A stretch of 64,000 bases of DNA from Marisediminitalea alba (GTDB taxonomy: Bacteria; Pseudomonadota; Gammaproteobacteria; Enterobacterales; Alteromonadaceae), in contig NZ_PVNP01000053.1 of the NCBI RefSeq assembly GCF_002993365.1, forward strand, positions 21,955-85,954, read 5' to 3'. Of the stretch, positions 12,537 to 20,698 are shown piece by piece. Under the pieces are notes generated by a model. That model searched no databases. It had not been told where the DNA came from and saw only the letters and a program-made list of their open reading frames with translations. The position numbers were made by a program, and so were the translations under genes. Each line of letters opens with the position of its first letter. Positions within the stretch are counted from its first letter, which is position 1.

Positions 12537-15500
12537 TTATGTTCTTTTAGTTAGACACTGCAATAACACTTGCAGCGGGTGTTTTGGTTTAAACTCATCG
12601 ATTCGGTTTACCTGACTGCGGCAGGAATAGCCGCTGGCCATTATTTGTTGCGGCTGGTAGCGGGCTACTGCTTGCTGCCAGCTCATTTCATAAATGCCCA
12701 GCGAGTTGGCTTTATTGACCGCTTCATGACCGTAATTGCCGGCCATACCACAACAGCCCACTTTCACGATGTCAGTTTTTTGTCCGACTCTGGCAAAGAG
12801 ATCCTGCCAGATTTGTTCGGTTTTCGGTAACGCGGTCTTCTCGGTGCAGTGGGCAAACAATGCCATCACCGGTGCTTCAGATGTGGCATCACCACTCTGC
12901 CAGATTGACTCTGGGAGGCTTGCCAGCCATTCATGGACAGTATGCACAACAAAGTCGCCGCGCGCGGCACCAATTGCTTTGTACTCATCCCGATAACACA
13001 GTACCAGTGGCGTATCGACCCCAACCATTGGCATATTCAAAGCCGCCACCTGGTTTAAAAAGGCTGCGGTATCCGTTGCGGTGCGGGCAAATTTTTCCAG
13101 AAAACCGGTTACGTGCAGGGTTTTGCCATTGGGCTTAAATGGCAGCAATACCGGCGTTTTTCCAAGCGCTTTGATCAGGCGACCAAAGTCGGTGACCACC
13201 TCTGCATCATAATAACTGGTGAAAGGATCCTGCACGATTAACACGTAATTTTCGCGCTGTTCGGCATCGAGCTGCTCCAGTTCGGCCAGATCAAATGGTT
13301 GCATTATCTCTGCTGACTGTTCGGACAGTGTAGGAACCGACATTGGCGGTGCATCCACATAACCGGCTACCTTTTCAAGCAGCGATTTTGCCACACCGTT
13401 ATTCATCAGGGCATTACTAACCCTGGGCAATTTGGCCATCAGTGGGGTAAGCGATTCTACATTGGCCACCAAATGATGTTTGAGTGGCCGCAGATAACGC
13501 TGATAGTAAACATTTAAAAACCGGGCTCTGAATTCTGGTACATCTACTTTAACCGGGCACTGACTGCTGCAGGACTTGCACGCCAGACAACCATTCATGG
13601 CTTCCAGCACCTCGTGGGAAAAATCTTCGGTATCAGCCCGGGAGTTTTGCCAACGTGTCAGCCAGCTACTTTTATACTGACCATTCATCAATGCCTGATG
13701 ATCCACGCCCTGGTTAGCCAGCAAACGCAGCCATTCACGAATTAAACCGGCCCGGCCCTTAGGGCTATGACGGCGGTCGCGGGTGATCTTGCTTGAAGGA
13801 CACATAGGCGAGGTCGTGTCGTAATTAAAACACAGGCCGTTACCGTTACAGTCCATAGCGGGCTTAAAGGTTTCTTTAAATGCCACGGGTATGGTGCGGT
13901 CGAGGGTCGCCCGTTTCGGATCGCTTACCTTCACCAGCTCATCATCACTGTCGATTGGCGTACAGATTTTTCCCGGGTTCATTTTATTGCCCGGATCAAA
14001 AGCGCCCTTTATGCGACGCAGTTCGGCAAATAATGACTCGCCGAAAAACGCCGGGCCATACTCACTGCGGAAGCCCTTGCCGTGTTCGCCCCACATAAGA
14101 CCACCGTATTTAGCCACCAGAGCAACCACTTCATCGGAGATCTGATGCATCAGCTTTTCCTGCTCCACATCGCACAAGTCGAGTGCCGGGCGAACGTGCA
14201 ATACGCCGGCATCCACATGGCCAAACATGCCGTACTGGAGGCCGTGACCGTCAAGTAACGCACGGAACTCCATAATAAAGTCAGCGAGGTTCTCAGGCGG
14301 TACGCCGGTATCTTCGGCAAAGGCGATCGGTTTTTGGCTACCTTTAGTATTACCCAGCAGTCCCACCGACTTTTTGCGCATCGCGTAAATTTTATTGATA
14401 TCCGCTTTGTCAAAGGTGAGCTGATAACCAATCACGCCATATTCACCTTTTTCAGCCGACGCCGTAAGTTCTTCCTCTAATCGGGCAATGCGTTTTTTAA
14501 TTTCATCCAGGTCATTACTGTTGTACTCCACCATATTCAGGCCAAGCATTTCCTTACCCGGAACATCTTCAATCAGATTAGAAATGGAATGCCAGATAAT
14601 ATCAGTGCGGGCCAGATTGAGTACTTTACTGTCGACGGTTTCCACCGACGTCGCTTGCGCAGCAATCATGCGCGGCGCATGGCGTAGGGCAGACTCAAAT
14701 GAATCGTATTTAATGTTTACCAACGCCGTATGCTTTGGAATTTTGGTCAGCGATAATTTGGCTTCGGCAACAAACACCAAGGATCCTTCAGAACCGGTGA
14801 TCAGGCGGCTGACGTCAATTAACTGCTTTTCTTCATCAAACGCATGCTCTAAATCGTAGCCGGTTAAAAAGCGGTTCATACGCGGGAATTTAGCCAGAAT
14901 GTCTTCTCGCTTACCGCAGCAGGTATTTAGCACCTGACGCAGAATACGTCCGTAGGTATCGCTGCGGGTAGCTTGCTGTTCAGCTTCGGCAACCGATAAT
15001 GGCTGGGTTTGCAGTATTTCACCATTAGCCAATACCGATGTTAAACCTAAAACGTGATCGCTGGTTTTACCGTATACCAGGGAACCTTGCCCTGATGCAT
15101 CCGTGCTTATCATACCGCCCAGTGTGGCTCGGTTACTGGTAGATAAATCCGGCGAAAAGAAAAAACCATAAGGGCGTAAGGCGTCGTTTAGCGCGTCTTT
15201 AACCACCCCGGACTGAACTTTTACCCAGCCTTCTTCAGGATTGATCTCCAGTACTTTGTTCATGTGCCGGGACATGTCCACAACAATTCCATCGGTCAGG
15301 CTTTGGCCGTTAGTGCCGGTACCGCCGCCCCGGGCACTGAATTTTACCTGCGGATGCTGGTTAGCCAGCTCACCAATGATCTGTAAATCGTTAATGCCTT
15401 TGGGATGAATTACGGCTTGCGGTAACTTCTGATATACCGAGTTATCTGTTGCCACTGCCAGGCGGCTGCCATAACTGTATTCAATGTCGCCGGAAAAAGA

Positions 15501-15578
15501 GGATTTCTCCAGGCGTTGAAGGTAGGTTCTGTAATCATCAGAAACGGTCGATTCAACTGGTACAACAGGTAAATTCAA
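12537..15578 (-). CDS. ydiJ: FAD-binding and 4Fe-4S dehydrogenase YdiJ
   Basis: A 1013-residue protein matching E. coli YdiJ (1018 residues) along its whole length. The order is a vanillyl-alcohol-oxidase type FAD-binding domain (residues about 40-270, with ARGGGTGTNGQSLTDGIVVD), an FAD-oxidase C-terminal domain to about 550, a 4Fe-4S ferredoxin segment (C664, C667, C670, C674 in CLACKSCSSQCP) and a CCG domain (GCCGMAGNYGHE). The family oxidises D-2-hydroxy acids; YdiJ has been described as a D-2-hydroxyglutarate dehydrogenase, which I treat as family knowledge. It heads an operon with DUF4826. Confidence 0.92.
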   Translation of the reverse strand: MNLPVVPVESTVSDDYRTYLQRLEKSSFSGDIEYSYGSRLAVATDNSVYQKLPQAVIHPKGINDLQIIGELANQHPQVKFSARGGGTGTNGQSLTDGIVVDMSRHMNKVLEINPEEGWVKVQSGVVKDALNDALRPYGFFFSPDLSTSNRATLGGMISTDASGQGSLVYGKTSDHVLGLTSVLANGEILQTQPLSVAEAEQQATRSDTYGRILRQVLNTCCGKREDILAKFPRMNRFLTGYDLEHAFDEEKQLIDVSRLITGSEGSLVFVAEAKLSLTKIPKHTALVNIKYDSFESALRHAPRMIAAQATSVETVDSKVLNLARTDIIWHSISNLIEDVPGKEMLGLNMVEYNSNDLDEIKKRIARLEEELTASAEKGEYGVIGYQLTFDKADINKIYAMRKKSVGLLGNTKGSQKPIAFAEDTGVPPENLADFIMEFRALLDGHGLQYGMFGHVDAGVLHVRPALDLCDVEQEKLMHQISDEVVALVAKYGGLMWGEHGKGFRSEYGPAFFGESLFAELRRIKGAFDPGNKMNPGKICTPIDSDDELVKVSDPKRATLDRTIPVAFKETFKPAMDCNGNGLCFNYDTTSPMCPSSKITRDRRHSPKGRAGLIREWLRLLANQGVDHQALMNGQYKSSWLTRWQNSRADTEDFSHEVLEAMNGCLACKSCSSQCPVKVDVPEFRARFLNVYYQRYLRPLKHHLVANVESLTPLMAKLPRVSNALMNNGVAKSLLEKVAGYVDAPPMSVPTLSEQSAEIMQPFDLAELEQLDAEQRENYVLIVQDPFTSYYDAEVVTDFGRLIKALGKTPVLLPFKPNGKTLHVTGFLEKFARTATDTAAFLNQVAALNMPMVGVDTPLVLCYRDEYKAIGAARGDFVVHTVHEWLASLPESIWQSGDATSEAPVMALFAHCTEKTALPKTEQIWQDLFARVGQKTDIVKVGCCGMAGNYGHEAVNKANSLGIYEMSWQQAVARYQPQQIMASGYSCRSQVNRIDEFKPKHPLQVLLQCLTKRT

Positions 15579-15758
15579 AGCTACGCTCTCACTGGTGAAT
15601 AGGCGGCTAAGTATACCTAGGCTAACGCAGGGTCTCCACCGTTACAGGTTGATTTTTTATCACCTTTTATTTGGCGATATCACCTAACCGCTTGCAAATG
15701 AATTTAACCAATTATAATGTCAGGCTATAATGAAGAAAATTTAAGCAGGATTTCATTC

Positions 15759-15974
15759 ATGGCATTTTCATCGAACCTCAACACTTTAGATCGTTCTATT
15801 CGAGGCGTTATTGGTATTTGCGTAACCGCCTTCGCGTTGTTTAATGGTGATATGATTGGTGATGTGTTTATTGAGGTCTTGTTGGGGATTTTCGGAATAC
15901 TTAATCTCATTTCCCTGTTTTCGGGCTGGTGTCCGGTTTACCACCTGGCAGGCATTGACACTCGCAAACACTGA
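15759..15974 (+). CDS. DUF2892 inner-membrane protein
   Basis: A 71-residue protein with the DUF2892 (YgaP-type transmembrane) pattern: NTLDRSIRGVIGI at the start, two hydrophobic helices, and the ending GWCPVYHLAGIDT. It is probably a small inner-membrane protein with both termini in the cytoplasm. In other proteins this domain is attached to rhodanese domains, but here it stands alone. I use ATG 15759 because it opens the conserved domain and follows a GCAGG site. The GGDEF-EAL gene begins 17 bases after the stop. Confidence 0.82.
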   Translation: MAFSSNLNTLDRSIRGVIGICVTAFALFNGDMIGDVFIEVLLGIFGILNLISLFSGWCPVYHLAGIDTRKH

Positions 15975-15991
15975 ATAACACCGCGGCACCT

Positions 15992-17920
15992 ATGCAGCAA
16001 ATTGCCAAAATAAAACAGGACAAGTCAATTAGGCCCAGGCTTATCTGGGCGTGTTTGTCTGTAGCTTTGCTGGTGTCAGCCATTTATGTCACGGTGTCTT
16101 ACCGGCTGACAGCCGATATCACCGTTCGCTCAGAATTAAAGGCGATGGGCCACATCACCAGTTTAGTCAGTAACGAACTTAGTCAGGTAAAAGACACCGA
16201 TGAGGTAGACAGCACCTTAAATGAGATTCTACTCTCGGCGGTCAACAATCCTGCCTTTATTACCGTAACCACCCCAGCACAACAGTGGCACAAAAACCTA
16301 CTGATTTCTTCTGCTAAGCGTAGCACTCTATTGCAGTTAGTGGCCGAAGCCGAAGACAATGCCGAACCCATCGAGGTAGATGGCAACACGTTCCTGTGGC
16401 AACAGCATAAGATTGGTCAGCATAAGATTGGTCAGTATCAGATAACCTTTGTACAGCAAACTCAGGCGCTGGACATCACCCTGGAATTTGTAGCCAAACG
16501 ACTGCTGGTTACCTCCATCATCGTATTCTGGATAGCGGTCTGGCTGGCACTTACCCTTGCTTCTTTAATCGCCAGGCGGGCAGAACAGGTAAATGAGTCG
16601 CTGGCGTATATTGCCACACATGACTCACTGACCGGACTGCCGAACCGCCTGTACCTGATTGAACTGCTTGAAAACTCACTGGGCCCGACAACTGACGCTA
16701 CCAACACGCCGGTTGACGAAGGCTGCTTGTTGATTATCGACCTCGACCGCTTTAAAGAGGTTAACGATTCATTTGGTTACGCTGCGGGGGATACTTTATT
16801 AAAAGAAATTGCCCGGCGCGTGAGCGTGTTAATCAGGGCACCGGCCGAACTTATCCGCACCGGCGGCGATGAATTTTTTATCTGGGCCCCCGACTACACC
16901 ATTGAACAAGCTAAAACACTGTCTTTAGAGATCGTCAATTCCTGTAATTATCCAACCCTCATTAACGGACTTACCGTTAATAGTGGCGCCAGCATAGGCA
17001 TATCTCATTACCCCAGTCAGGCCAATGATACCGCTGGCTTAATTGTCTGCGCGGATACCGCAATGCATAAAGCCAAAGCCATGCGTAGCGGCTGGCAGGT
17101 GTATGACAACAAGAAAATCGCCGACTACAAAGACATACTGCAATTGCGCGCTGAACTCAGTGACGCCCTCGCCCAACAACAAATTATTTTGTATTACCAA
17201 CCCAAGGTAGACTTAGCTACCGGCGAAGTCACCGGTGCCGAAGCACTCTGCCGCTGGCAGCATCCGCGGCTGGGATTACTTGGTCCGGGCGAATTTATCG
17301 ACCTGATTGAACACTCCGGAAAGGTACAGGAGTTTGGACGTTACATTATTGCCAGCGCAGCGGCTCAGGCTGTGCAGTGGTATTCAGATGGTCTGCTAGT
17401 GCCTATCGCCATTAATCTCTCGCCCTACAACCTGCTGGACCCGGGGCTGGCGGATTTTATTGGGGAAACGCTTAACCGCTATCAGATCCCGCCACAGTTT
17501 ATTGAAATAGAACTTACGGAAAACGAAACCTGCATAAACATTGACTATATCCAGTCTGCTCTGGCTCAAATTCGCGAGTTAGGCGTTAGCCTGGCGATCG
17601 ATGATTTTGGTACCGGCATGAGCTCGCTGGCGTATTTGTCAGAGCTACGGGTAAACGTGTTAAAAATAGACCGGGCGTTTATCTGTGACCTGACCACTAA
17701 CCAGGGGCATCGGGCTATTATTGCCGCTGCCGTCACACTCTCACAGTCATTCGGCTGCGATATGGTGGCTGAAGGGGTAGAAACCCAGGAACAGGCGCGT
17801 CTACTTTACGAGATGGGCTGTCGGGCTGCCCAGGGCTTTCTGTTTGCCCGCCCAATGCCTGCAAAGGCATTCCGTGGCTTACTATCCCAGCAAAAGCCGC
17901 AATTTACCGATGCGTTTTAA
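15992..17920 (+). CDS. Membrane GGDEF-EAL cyclic-di-GMP enzyme
   Basis: A 642-residue protein. It has a transmembrane helix at about 18-38, a periplasmic region of about 120 residues, a second helix at about 165-190, then GGDEF (RTGGDEFFIW near 290) and EAL (GAEALCRWQHP near 415) domains. Both signature motifs are intact, so it could make and degrade cyclic-di-GMP; EAL motifs such as IDDFGTG and VAEGVET are also intact. The ligand sensed by the periplasmic part is unknown. The periplasmic region carries a tandem 15-bp duplication (16406-16435) that writes HKIGQ twice. Confidence 0.93.
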   Translation: MQQIAKIKQDKSIRPRLIWACLSVALLVSAIYVTVSYRLTADITVRSELKAMGHITSLVSNELSQVKDTDEVDSTLNEILLSAVNNPAFITVTTPAQQWHKNLLISSAKRSTLLQLVAEAEDNAEPIEVDGNTFLWQQHKIGQHKIGQYQITFVQQTQALDITLEFVAKRLLVTSIIVFWIAVWLALTLASLIARRAEQVNESLAYIATHDSLTGLPNRLYLIELLENSLGPTTDATNTPVDEGCLLIIDLDRFKEVNDSFGYAAGDTLLKEIARRVSVLIRAPAELIRTGGDEFFIWAPDYTIEQAKTLSLEIVNSCNYPTLINGLTVNSGASIGISHYPSQANDTAGLIVCADTAMHKAKAMRSGWQVYDNKKIADYKDILQLRAELSDALAQQQIILYYQPKVDLATGEVTGAEALCRWQHPRLGLLGPGEFIDLIEHSGKVQEFGRYIIASAAAQAVQWYSDGLLVPIAINLSPYNLLDPGLADFIGETLNRYQIPPQFIEIELTENETCINIDYIQSALAQIRELGVSLAIDDFGTGMSSLAYLSELRVNVLKIDRAFICDLTTNQGHRAIIAAAVTLSQSFGCDMVAEGVETQEQARLLYEMGCRAAQGFLFARPMPAKAFRGLLSQQKPQFTDAF

Positions 17921-18024
17921 GCCTGAACGAAAAAGCGATATATTTTATTACATTTATGATTTTGTACTCTTTGCATAACTGACTAAGATAGTGGGTATAT
18001 ATTAACCATTTTGCATCCAGAAAA

Positions 18025-18258
18025 ATGAAAAAGACCATCCGATTAAGCCTTGGCGCCATACTTTTCCTGACCGGGATTGTGCTTACCCTGTTACCAGGTT
18101 CAATTCTGCTGGTGATTGGTGGGTTAGTGCTGCTCAGCTATGACTGGCCAAGAGCCCGTTTGTGGTTGCGCTTTTTCCAGAATCAGATGGCCCGCTCTGC
18201 CCGCCGTCTGGACCAGTTATTACTTAACCGCAAACTCAGCAGATCACGTATCAGATAA
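18025..18258 (+). CDS. Small membrane protein, PGPGW-like
   Basis: A 77-residue protein with two adjacent hydrophobic segments joined by LLPGS (residues 7-45), followed by a basic cytoplasmic tail (LLLNRKLSRSRIR). The LPGSILLVIGGLVLL segment and the following DWPRARLWL resemble the PGPGW family of putative membrane proteins; its function is unknown. It stands alone 104 bases after the GGDEF-EAL gene. Confidence 0.6.
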   Translation: MKKTIRLSLGAILFLTGIVLTLLPGSILLVIGGLVLLSYDWPRARLWLRFFQNQMARSARRLDQLLLNRKLSRSRIR

Positions 18259-18357
18259 CTACCCTCTGAGGATCCCGGCCAACTATGATTAGCCCTATCC
18301 CCCCGACACAAACACGCTAACACATGAAATCTCTAGCCGAATAATTTGTGAGGTCAG

Positions 18358-19011
18358 TTATTGCCGTACAAAACGGAGAATGTGTCCTTTAAAAACGGTG
18401 TCCAGATAAATCGTATTGTCAGGTTTAATTAACGACGATTGGTAACCCAGTCCCATGAGCTTTTTGACGAGCTTATTTTTCCTTCCCCGACCTGGATCAA
18501 CAAGAATAACTTCACACTGTGGTTTCGCGTGCGCATGAATAAAATCTGACAGCAGCGCTATATGCTCATCTTCGTACAAAAGATCACTACCAATGATTAA
18601 ATCAAAGAGCCCTAAACTATCGTTATCATCTGCCCACCCCGTCCGCTCAAAAGGAATTGGGGTGTCACCATTGAGGCTGGCGTTTCGCTTTAAAAAGAGT
18701 TCAGCTTCAGGATGATAATCCGTGGCAGTAATATCAGCATGTTGTTTGTTCAGGAGCAAACTGCTCAAAGCCATGCCGCAACCCACCTCTAAAATGCGCC
18801 TGGAGCCAATTTTGATGGATTGCATATGGTGAGCCAATACTAAGGCAGACGGCCAGATGACACCGAATATAGGCCAGGTAGCAGAGGATATTCCCAACTC
18901 ACTGGCTACACTTTCGGGATCATAAAACTCTTGTTTATCCCGCAAAGTGCAAAGGTGAATATCAGTTTTCCCAAACTCAATGGTTTGGTAGCGTAAACGC
19001 AGATTTGTCAT
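18358..19011 (-). CDS. SAM-dependent methyltransferase, protein-lysine type (Methyltransf_16-like)
   Basis: A 217-residue class I methyltransferase. Motif I is ILEVGCGMALSSLLL (residues about 92-106), followed by the acidic ITATDYHPEAELF and IIGSDLLYEDEH. This pattern fits the family that includes animal ETF-beta lysine methyltransferase and small bacterial relatives, so a protein substrate is plausible but not shown. It is monocistronic. The IS4 element lies 218 bases upstream of its start, so its promoter region is probably intact. Confidence 0.78.
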   Translation of the reverse strand: MTNLRLRYQTIEFGKTDIHLCTLRDKQEFYDPESVASELGISSATWPIFGVIWPSALVLAHHMQSIKIGSRRILEVGCGMALSSLLLNKQHADITATDYHPEAELFLKRNASLNGDTPIPFERTGWADDNDSLGLFDLIIGSDLLYEDEHIALLSDFIHAHAKPQCEVILVDPGRGRKNKLVKKLMGLGYQSSLIKPDNTIYLDTVFKGHILRFVRQ

Positions 19012-19219
19012 TTGGCTATCTCAATGATTGAGCGCTCAGCCAGCTATCGGAGATAAATGACAAAACGAAGAGGCCTTAGAGTATAGCGATCCCCGAAAAT
19101 AGCAATGAATATAATTCAAATGCAGGACGTAGAGGCACGTTTCCCAACGGCCGCTCTCTCATCCACCCGGTCAGCATCACCTGCAGTGGAACAGTAACTG
19201 GCACAGGCACAAAAAAGCC

Positions 19220-19229
19220 AGCTTGCGCT
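19220..19229. repeat. Left target-site duplication of the IS4 element
   Basis: AGCTTGCGCT directly abuts the left inverted repeat and is identical to 20666-20675. Ten bases is within the IS4 family range. Confidence 0.9.
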
Positions 19230-19230
19230 T

Positions 19231-19266
19231 AATGCCAGTCAGTTAAGAACTGACTGGCATTTTTTT
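19231..19266 (+). terminator. Hairpin with T-run at the IS4 left end
   Basis: A perfect 14-bp stem (AATGCCAGTCAGTT and its complement) with an AAG loop at 19231-19261, followed by a run of T to 19266. On the plus strand it should stop transcription entering the element antisense to the transposase. Confidence 0.7.
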
Positions 19267-20571
19267 CTTTGAGGGGTATTTAGCCGGTCTATTCCTTACC
19301 ACTCGTGGATAATACCTGTCAGGTCGTTTGTCCGGTAACCTCATCATCCTCAACGATTCCATCAGGTATTCATAGTGAACTGGCAGTTTGGTCACTGTGT
19401 CTGGGATAGTGGTCAGGAAGAACACAATGATATGTCTCATGCAGAGTCCGAAGCTAAGTCGAGAGGGAGATAAATCCGGTATGTCTTTTACTGCATCTAG
19501 CATCATCATCCTAATCAGGTTGTAGGCGAGCAATAGTCCCCACAGTTCCTGACGCACCATCTCAGGTTTCTTACTACGAAGCGTTAGTTTTGCCTGATGC
19601 AGAGTCTGTTTCATTTCCCTGAAGCCCAACTCTATTTCCCAGCGCTGAACATACACATCAACAACGTCTTCATAGGGAAACTGCATCGCATCAACCATTG
19701 AACTAAGCACGCGATAGGTCTTTCCGTCGATTTCGTAGCTGGTCAGTCTCGCTTCGATGGTTTCCGGTAAACCATCGAACTTCTTCCTAGCCTGAGGAGA
19801 AGTTTTCAGTGTGACAATAGCATCATCTTCACTTAGTTGATGTTTTACTGTGTATTGTAAATCTTTACGTGCAGGGAGCATCCAGTGCGTGTTGACCCCT
19901 TTAGTCATCCACAAGTAGAGTAATCCCAGCGAGTAATAGCCTCTGTCGAACAGGGTCAGAGAGTTATCAGGCACCGAAGGGATAAGCCGTTCAGCGAGGG
20001 ACATCTCTCCTACATTACGACTATCAAATTCACTGGCCAAAAGAAGGTGGCTGGACGTTTCCATCAGGCTGCACATGCGTACCTGCGGGTACGGATTATC
20101 ACCCTTGGCATTCCGGTCACAACCAAATGCATTAAGGTTCTCCGTAGTATCCTGAGTACGAAACATCACGCCATCAACCGCCAGTACATTTAAACCACAC
20201 CACTGCTCAAAAGCGTACTCACCAAATGCCCGCTGTGCCATCAGTTTAAAAGTGTGCCCGACGGCATCTTCCCCCAGTCGTTGGCGCGCTTGTACCACCG
20301 CACTAGGCGCAACAAAACGATTTTTACCCGGTAGTGAAACATCGAGTTTATTCGCAATGTCCCAGACAGGGTCGTTACGGAAAAGACTCATACCAACAAT
20401 AGTAAAAACAACCGAATCCAGAGGTAATCGTCGACGCCTGACGGTCGCTACACCCGATAATTCATAAGCTTGCTGGAGAAGTTCGGGGTCAACGAAAGAC
20501 ATCAGTTTATCGATAGCATTCAAATCTTCTGCATGACCAAATGTATCATCGAGGTGTGTAAGTAAAGACAT
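19243..20571 (-). CDS. IS4 family transposase
   Basis: A 442-residue DDE transposase. The catalytic residues visible are D133 (AVDGVMF), D209 (TLFDRGYY) and E314, the last within a perfect Y-2-R-3-E-6-K signature (Y307, R310, E314, K321). The N-terminal region (residues 1-100) resembles the IS4 insertion-domain N-terminus with FVAPSAVVQARQRLG. The gene fills the element and ends inside the left inverted repeat. There is no frameshift or internal stop. Confidence 0.95.
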   Translation of the reverse strand: MSLLTHLDDTFGHAEDLNAIDKLMSFVDPELLQQAYELSGVATVRRRRLPLDSVVFTIVGMSLFRNDPVWDIANKLDVSLPGKNRFVAPSAVVQARQRLGEDAVGHTFKLMAQRAFGEYAFEQWCGLNVLAVDGVMFRTQDTTENLNAFGCDRNAKGDNPYPQVRMCSLMETSSHLLLASEFDSRNVGEMSLAERLIPSVPDNSLTLFDRGYYSLGLLYLWMTKGVNTHWMLPARKDLQYTVKHQLSEDDAIVTLKTSPQARKKFDGLPETIEARLTSYEIDGKTYRVLSSMVDAMQFPYEDVVDVYVQRWEIELGFREMKQTLHQAKLTLRSKKPEMVRQELWGLLLAYNLIRMMMLDAVKDIPDLSPSRLSFGLCMRHIIVFFLTTIPDTVTKLPVHYEYLMESLRMMRLPDKRPDRYYPRVVRNRPAKYPSKKKMPVSS

Positions 20572-20665
20572 AAAAAAATCCGATACCAGAGACTGATATC
20601 GGATTGTGAACCCGTAGAAAGATCGGTCAACCGATCAGTATAAATTTCTTAACTGATCGGCATTA

Positions 20666-20675
20666 AGCTTGCGCT
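20666..20675. repeat. Right target-site duplication of the IS4 element
   Basis: A second copy of AGCTTGCGCT, directly after the right inverted repeat. It is followed by the right arm and T-run of the interrupted ppsA terminator. Confidence 0.9.
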
Positions 20676-20698
20676 GGCTTTTTTTATACACGCACTGG

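Larger units (their letters stand above)
19230..20665. mobile_element. Complete IS4-family insertion sequence, 1436 bp
   Basis: The 20-bp terminal inverted repeats are TAATGCCAGTCAGTTAAGAA at 19230-19249 and, on the other strand, the same with two mismatches at 20646-20665. A 10-bp target duplication flanks them. The single transposase gene is full length with an intact DDE/YREK signature, so the element looks recent and possibly active. The transposase stop codon (19243-19245) lies inside the left repeat. Subterminal palindromes occur at both ends: 19231-19261 on the left and GATCGGT/ACCGATC just inside the right end. Confidence 0.93.
19211..20685 (-). other. ppsA terminator split by the IS4 element
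   Basis: If the element and one target copy are removed, the flanks join to a 12-bp stem, AAAAAAGCCAGC and GCTGGCTTTTTT, with a TTGC loop. That is a classical bidirectional terminator just downstream of ppsA. The left half remains at 19211-19229 and the right half at 20666-20685. The hairpin can no longer form from adjacent arms. Confidence 0.8.
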
